This document shows positions 60,085 through 64,000 of a stretch of 64,000 bases of DNA, piece by piece. The notes under the pieces were generated by a model. That model was not told the DNA's origin. It was given only the letters and a program-made list of their open reading frames with translations, and ran no database searches. This stretch comes from Fagopyrum homotropicum (lineage: Eukaryota > Streptophyta > Magnoliopsida > Caryophyllales > Polygonaceae): positions 50,886,993 to 50,950,992 of the forward strand of contig BSWB01000005.1 in the NCBI GenBank assembly GCA_033239125.1, given 5' to 3'. The position numbers and the translations under genes were made by a program. The stretch's first letter is position 1, and each line of letters starts with the position of its first letter.

Positions 60085-62874
60085 TCTAGAAGACTTGGTC
60101 ACGTAAGTATGCACACAAAATGCAGAAGCTACTTGCAAAAGATTTGATACGTGGATTTCCAAACCTAAATTTCAAGGTAGATGAACTATGCAAAGCTTGT
60201 ACACAAGGTAAACAAAAAAGAGGTTCATTCAAACCTAAGAAAGTTGTAAGTTCTTCTCGACCCATTGAACTCTTACATATGGACCTTTGTGGACCTATGC
60301 GTGTCAAATCTCCCAGAGGCAAGCAGTACATCCTGGTTATTGTGGACGATTTCTCTCGTTTCACATGGATTTCGTTCCTACGAGAAAAATCTGAAGCATT
60401 ATTTGAGTTTTCAAAATTATGTAAGGAGTTGCAAACTTTGAAAAACCTACCAATCGTTTCTATAAGAAGTGATCATGGTAGAGAATTTGATCAACTAAAG
60501 TTTGATTTGTTTTGTGCAAAATATGGTATTTCACATAACTTTTCAGCTCATAGAACTCCTCAACAAAATGGAGTTGTGGAACGTAAGAACCGCACTCTTG
60601 AGGATATGTTTAGGACTATGCTTTTAGAAAATAGTTTGCCAAAAAGTTTTTGGGTTGAAGCAGTAAACACTGCAAATTACAGTTTGAATAGATGTTTAAT
60701 TTGCCCTATTTTGAAAAAGACTCCTTATGAACTCTTTAAAGGAAGGAAACCAAATATTTCATATTTCAAATCCCTTGGATGTACTTGTTTTGTTCATAAC
60801 AATGGCAAAGATAACCTTGGAAAATTTGATGCACGTAGTGATGAAGCTATATTCATTGGATATACTTCAAATAGCGAAGCTTATCGTGTTTATAACAAAT
60901 GTACCGAAATTGTTGAGGAAAGTATCCATGTTATTTTTGATGAAAGCAATGATGGTACTTTGAGTGAGAGTTTTGCAGATTTAAATCTGAATCAACGAGA
61001 AGATCACAATTCGGATGAAGATGAAGATCCTAAAGATCAAGAAAAGAATATGCAAGAAAAGATTCAAGATACCGAAGAAAACCCTCAAGACTTTGAAACA
61101 CATCTTCAAGACCTTGAAACAAAAAACTGTGATGTCAGAACTCCGTTTCAAGGGCTTGAAACTCAACTACAAGGCCTTGAGATAGGATCCAAGGGCAATA
61201 CATCAACAAACCCTGAATCTAGTCAAGCATATGAGGCTCAACCTTCAGGATCTGCTCCATCTTACAAACGAAGAAAATTTCAACACTCTTCATACCTTCC
61301 ATAAGAGAATGTGATCTCAGATCCAAACACAGGTGTTCAAACTCGATCTAAAGTAAACAATCTATGTGCTTTCTCTGCGTTCGTGTCTCTTATAGAGCCA
61401 AAGAATTACGTTCAAGCTCTTCAAGAACCCGACTGGATCATTGCCATGTAAAACGAACTAAATGAGTTTGAAACAAGGTTTGGACTCTTACTACAAGACC
61501 AAAGCATCAATCCGTCATCGGCACAAAATGGGTCTTTCGAAATAAGTTGGATGAAAGTGGCAAAATCATACGAAATAAAGCACGACTTGTAGCACAAGGT
61601 TATAACCAAGAAGTAGGTATTGATTATGAGGAGACTTTCGCTCCGGTTGCCAGGTTAGAAGCCATACGTATGCTACTTGCATTTGCATCTTTTATGAGTA
61701 TAAAAATTTTTCAAATGGATGTAAAATGTGCTTTCCTAAACGGCTTTTTAGAAGAAGAAGTCTACGTTGCTCAACCTCTTGGTTTTGAAAATGATGAATT
61801 TCCATATCACGTTTTTAAATTGGATAAAACTCTTTATGGTCTTAAGCAAGCTCCTCGAGCTTGGTATGAAAGATTGTCCAAGTATCTTCTCAATAACAAA
61901 TTCAAAAGAGGTTTAATTGATAGAACTTTATTTATCAAAACCAGAGGAAATAATATTTTAGTAGTACAAATCTATGTTGATGATATATTATTCGGTGTTA
62001 CTAATGATTCCCTTTGCAAGGAATTTTCAGATATTATGTGCAGGGAATTTGAAATGAGCTTAATGGGTGAGCAAAATTTCTTTCTTGGACTTCAAGTTAT
62101 ACAAGAAAAGAAAAGAATTTTTCTCAATCAAAGCAAGTATACAAAGGACTTGCTTAAGAAATATAAGATGGATCAATCTAAGGTCGTAAAGACTCCTATA
62201 CGTTCGACACTTTTGCTTGACCATGACAAAGATGGCAAAAGTGTAGTTCAAAAGGAGTATCGAGGTATGATCGGTTCATTGTTGTATTTAAATGCTAGTT
62301 GACCTGACATTATGTTTAGTGTGTGCAAGTGTGCAAGATTTCAAGCTGATCCTAAGGAGTCACACTTGATAGTTGTGAACAGAATTTTTCGGTATCTGAA
62401 TGACACTAAGGATCTAGGGTTATGGTACCCACGTCAAAGATTGTTTCACCTTGTTGGATATTCAAATGCAGACTTTGCAGGTTATAAGGTCGATAGGAAA
62501 AACACTTCTGGATGTTGCCAATTCTTAGGGTCATCCCTAATCAGTTGGCACTCCAAGAAGCAAAATTTTGTCGCCCTATCCACAGCCGAAGCTGAATATA
62601 TAGCTGCGGGAGCCTGTTGTGCACAAATTCTATGGATTGCTCAACAAATTCGTGATCTTGGCTTTGATTTGAAAGGTATTCCTATAAAATGTGATAATAC
62701 TAGTGCTATTTCTATAAAACCAAAAATCTTGTGCAGCATTCAAGGATTAAGCATATTGATGTAAGACATCACTTCATACATGATCATGTTGAAAAAGGTG
62801 ATGTTTCGATCTCTTTTATATCTACTAACTTGCAGCTTGCAAATATCTTTACCAAGCCTCTTCTTGAGAATTAA
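60085..62874 (+). pseudogene. SIRE pol: integrase, reverse transcriptase, RNase H
   Basis: The integrase starts RRLGHVSMHT (60086 on), shifts by one base, then is open from 60120 to 61304: CKACTQGKQ, ELLHMDLCGPM, VDDFSRFTW, IRSDHGREF and TPQQNGVVERKNRTLEDM give the zinc ligands and the Asp, Asp, Glu triad. The linker (60960-61300) is Asp/Glu/Gln-rich with repeated LETK/LETQ units. Stops at 61302-61304 and 61449-61451 and a frameshift near 61480 lead into reverse transcriptase (61547-62302) with IFQMDVKCAFLNG, LYGLKQAPRAWYERL and an intact YVDD at 61973-61984. A TGA at 62300-62302 interrupts; RNase H (NADFAGYKVD, STAEAEYIAAGAC) follows, then a frameshift near 62715 and the usual tail ISTNLQLANIFTKPL ending at about 62874. 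Few lesions, but not translatable as is. Confidence 0.9.
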
Positions 62875-63303
62875 TTTAATTTTATTAGATTGGAGCTTGG
62901 TATGTCGAACAAGGAAGCATTAACATAGGGGGAGTAAATTATTGTATTTTCTCCTTCGTTTGCAACCCAATAATTGTTTTCAAAGGCCTTGAAAGGCAAT
63001 TCAAAGGCCTTGAAACAAGTTTCAAGGGTAAATAAAGAAATACGGATATATTTAAGACTTAATATCTTTTAGATATTTTAATTCTTAAATTGTTTTTATT
63101 GTTTCATTTGTTTAAGGATTGAAAAAGATTTGTTGAGTTTTTATTGGAAATCTTTCTTTCGTCTTTAAAAAGCTTGATTTTTTTCAAAATCTTGTTATTA
63201 TTTACGTTCTTTTAAAAGGACCAGAATCTCCTATCTTATTCATTCTTCTCATTCACAGAAACCCTTTTTCAAAAACCCCTTGTTTTCTCTCTCAACATCA
63301 CCC
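62875..63303 (+). other. Spacer between SIRE pol and the downstream ORF
   Basis: No coding capacity. It contains two copies of TTCAAAGGCCTTGAAA followed by GTTTCAAGGG (62977-63029), a GGGGGAGTAAATT purine-rich stretch (about 62930), and AT-rich text before the next ATG. Confidence 0.6.
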
Positions 63304-63852
63304 ATGACACCCAGAAACAAGAAATCCGCTCCTCAAGCTCCCAAAAAGAAATCTGTTCAAAGCTCCTCGATTGCAAAAGAAGAAACACTTTCTGAGGATT
63401 TGGACATTTCTCAGACTACTGGTCTTCCCACATCTTGGTTCATCAATTTTCAAGCCTCAGGATTTTGGCTTCATGGTTTTCTCAATCGACCGCTCTGTAT
63501 GCGTGATCTGGTGGATACATCATTTCTCGAAACTCTTCAGATCCCATGCATTAACAAGCTCAAGAGTTCGATAGTTTGGAAAATCTTAAACCTTGGAGAT
63601 TTTGCTTTTCCACGGCTCACACGGATGTTCTATGTCAATCTCATCACAAAATGGGACAAAGGAATTATCACTCTTGAGTCTTCAGTAAAAGGTACCCCAA
63701 TTTCGCTCACTTTTTCTGTTTTAATTGAGATTTTTGGAATTCCTACAGATATTGTGTTCAATCATCTCTCACGATCAGAGAGTGTTCGTATTGTTAAGGA
63801 GAAGTTTCTAGTTCAAGTTCAACCTCACGCCAACTTATTCATACTTCCCTAA
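63304..63852 (+). CDS. SIRE third ORF: putative plant transposon protein (envelope-like position)
   Basis: An open frame without interruption. I prefer ATG 63304 (MTPRNKKSAPQ) to 63280 because similar proteins start with a short basic Lys/Pro/Ser stretch. The body reads FPRLTRMFYVNLITKWDKGI and VKGTPISLTFSVLIEIFGIP, which resembles the plant-transposon domain that I recall as PF20167, common downstream of pol in SIRE and Athila elements and sometimes called envelope-like on position alone. No signal peptide or membrane helix is visible. The frame closes at 63850-63852 with TAA, but the text after it (to 64000) still looks protein-like in another frame, so a frameshift near 63840 may have shortened it. 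Confidence 0.6.
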   Translation: MTPRNKKSAPQAPKKKSVQSSSIAKEETLSEDLDISQTTGLPTSWFINFQASGFWLHGFLNRPLCMRDLVDTSFLETLQIPCINKLKSSIVWKILNLGDFAFPRLTRMFYVNLITKWDKGIITLESSVKGTPISLTFSVLIEIFGIPTDIVFNHLSRSESVRIVKEKFLVQVQPHANLFILP

Positions 63853-64000
63853 CCCTAGATGCTAAAATTGTGTTTACCATTCTGGTTCGATGTGTTGTTC
63901 CTCGTCAAAACTCAAGAGAACTGTTGACTGATCAATCCCTGGAGCTAATTCATCTGATGATTGTTCGCTGCAAAAGGTGTGTGCAAGCTTTAATATTTAC

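Larger units (their letters stand above)
60085..64000 (+). mobile_element. SIRE/Maximus-lineage Copia element, 5' truncated and running off the window
   Basis: Begins abruptly within the integrase zinc domain and continues through pol, a 400-bp spacer and a third open reading frame. Its LTRs, gag and protease are not in the window. The lineage is inferred from the wording of integrase and RT, a long acidic integrase-RT linker and the extra ORF after RNase H. Confidence 0.8.

Noticed and set aside
1..64000. tRNA or rRNA genes
   Set aside because: No cloverleaf with intact A and B boxes and no rRNA core sequences were noticed; a covariance-model scan would be needed to exclude short ncRNAs.

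Overview
The window is from a flowering-plant nuclear genome, most likely a eudicot with a repeat-rich genome. The evidence is a spliced gene with 23 GT-AG introns, plant-type LINEs, Ty1/Copia and Ty3/Gypsy elements, MITEs and an AT-rich background. There are no bacterial operons, CRISPR arrays, or rRNA or tRNA genes that I could support. I cannot name the species.

Layout. 1-5.2 kb: a decayed LINE on the minus strand, then a purine tract and a degenerate 15-bp minisatellite. 5.2-7.3 kb: AT-rich, no gene. 7.3-12.8 kb: a nearly full-length minus-strand LINE with ORF1 (DUF4283 type) and ORF2 (endonuclease, reverse transcriptase, zf-RVT), carrying few lesions but a lost catalytic aspartate. 12.9-18.8 kb: Copia element A, 5' LTR truncated, 3' LTR complete. 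18.8-21.2 kb: nothing recognised. 21.2-27.2 kb: Copia element B with short LTRs and a 1.5-kb Gypsy LTR-like insert near its end. 27.2-30.2 kb: unassigned sequence, a repeat array built on TACGTA half-sites, and Copia fragment D, whose gag and pol pieces lie on opposite strands.

30.25-43.49 kb (minus): the one apparently intact host gene. I could splice 24 exons by hand into 862 codons plus a stop, every junction keeping frame and GT-AG. The product has an N-terminal FAD/amine-oxidase-like domain fused to a C-terminal cyclopropane-fatty-acyl-phospholipid synthase, the usual plant architecture. The methyltransferase residues are present, but two glycines of the flavin-binding motifs read as aspartate. 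Its introns hold two Copia fragments, an LTR-like block and two MITE-like elements.

44.8-64 kb: a pile of broken retroelements. First comes Copia C (same family as A: 5' LTR, gag, protease). An Athila-type Gypsy element on the minus strand follows (LTR-like region, a third ORF, integrase). A 2.5-kb LTR of another Gypsy element (TGTAACACCCCG termini) interrupts its integrase, and that element's degraded pol follows. Last is a SIRE-lineage Copia element on the plus strand with pol and a downstream third ORF, running off the window end.

The genes do not form a pathway. The functional unit is the fatty-acid cyclopropane synthase gene; everything else is layered, mostly dead transposons that set its intron sizes and flanks.
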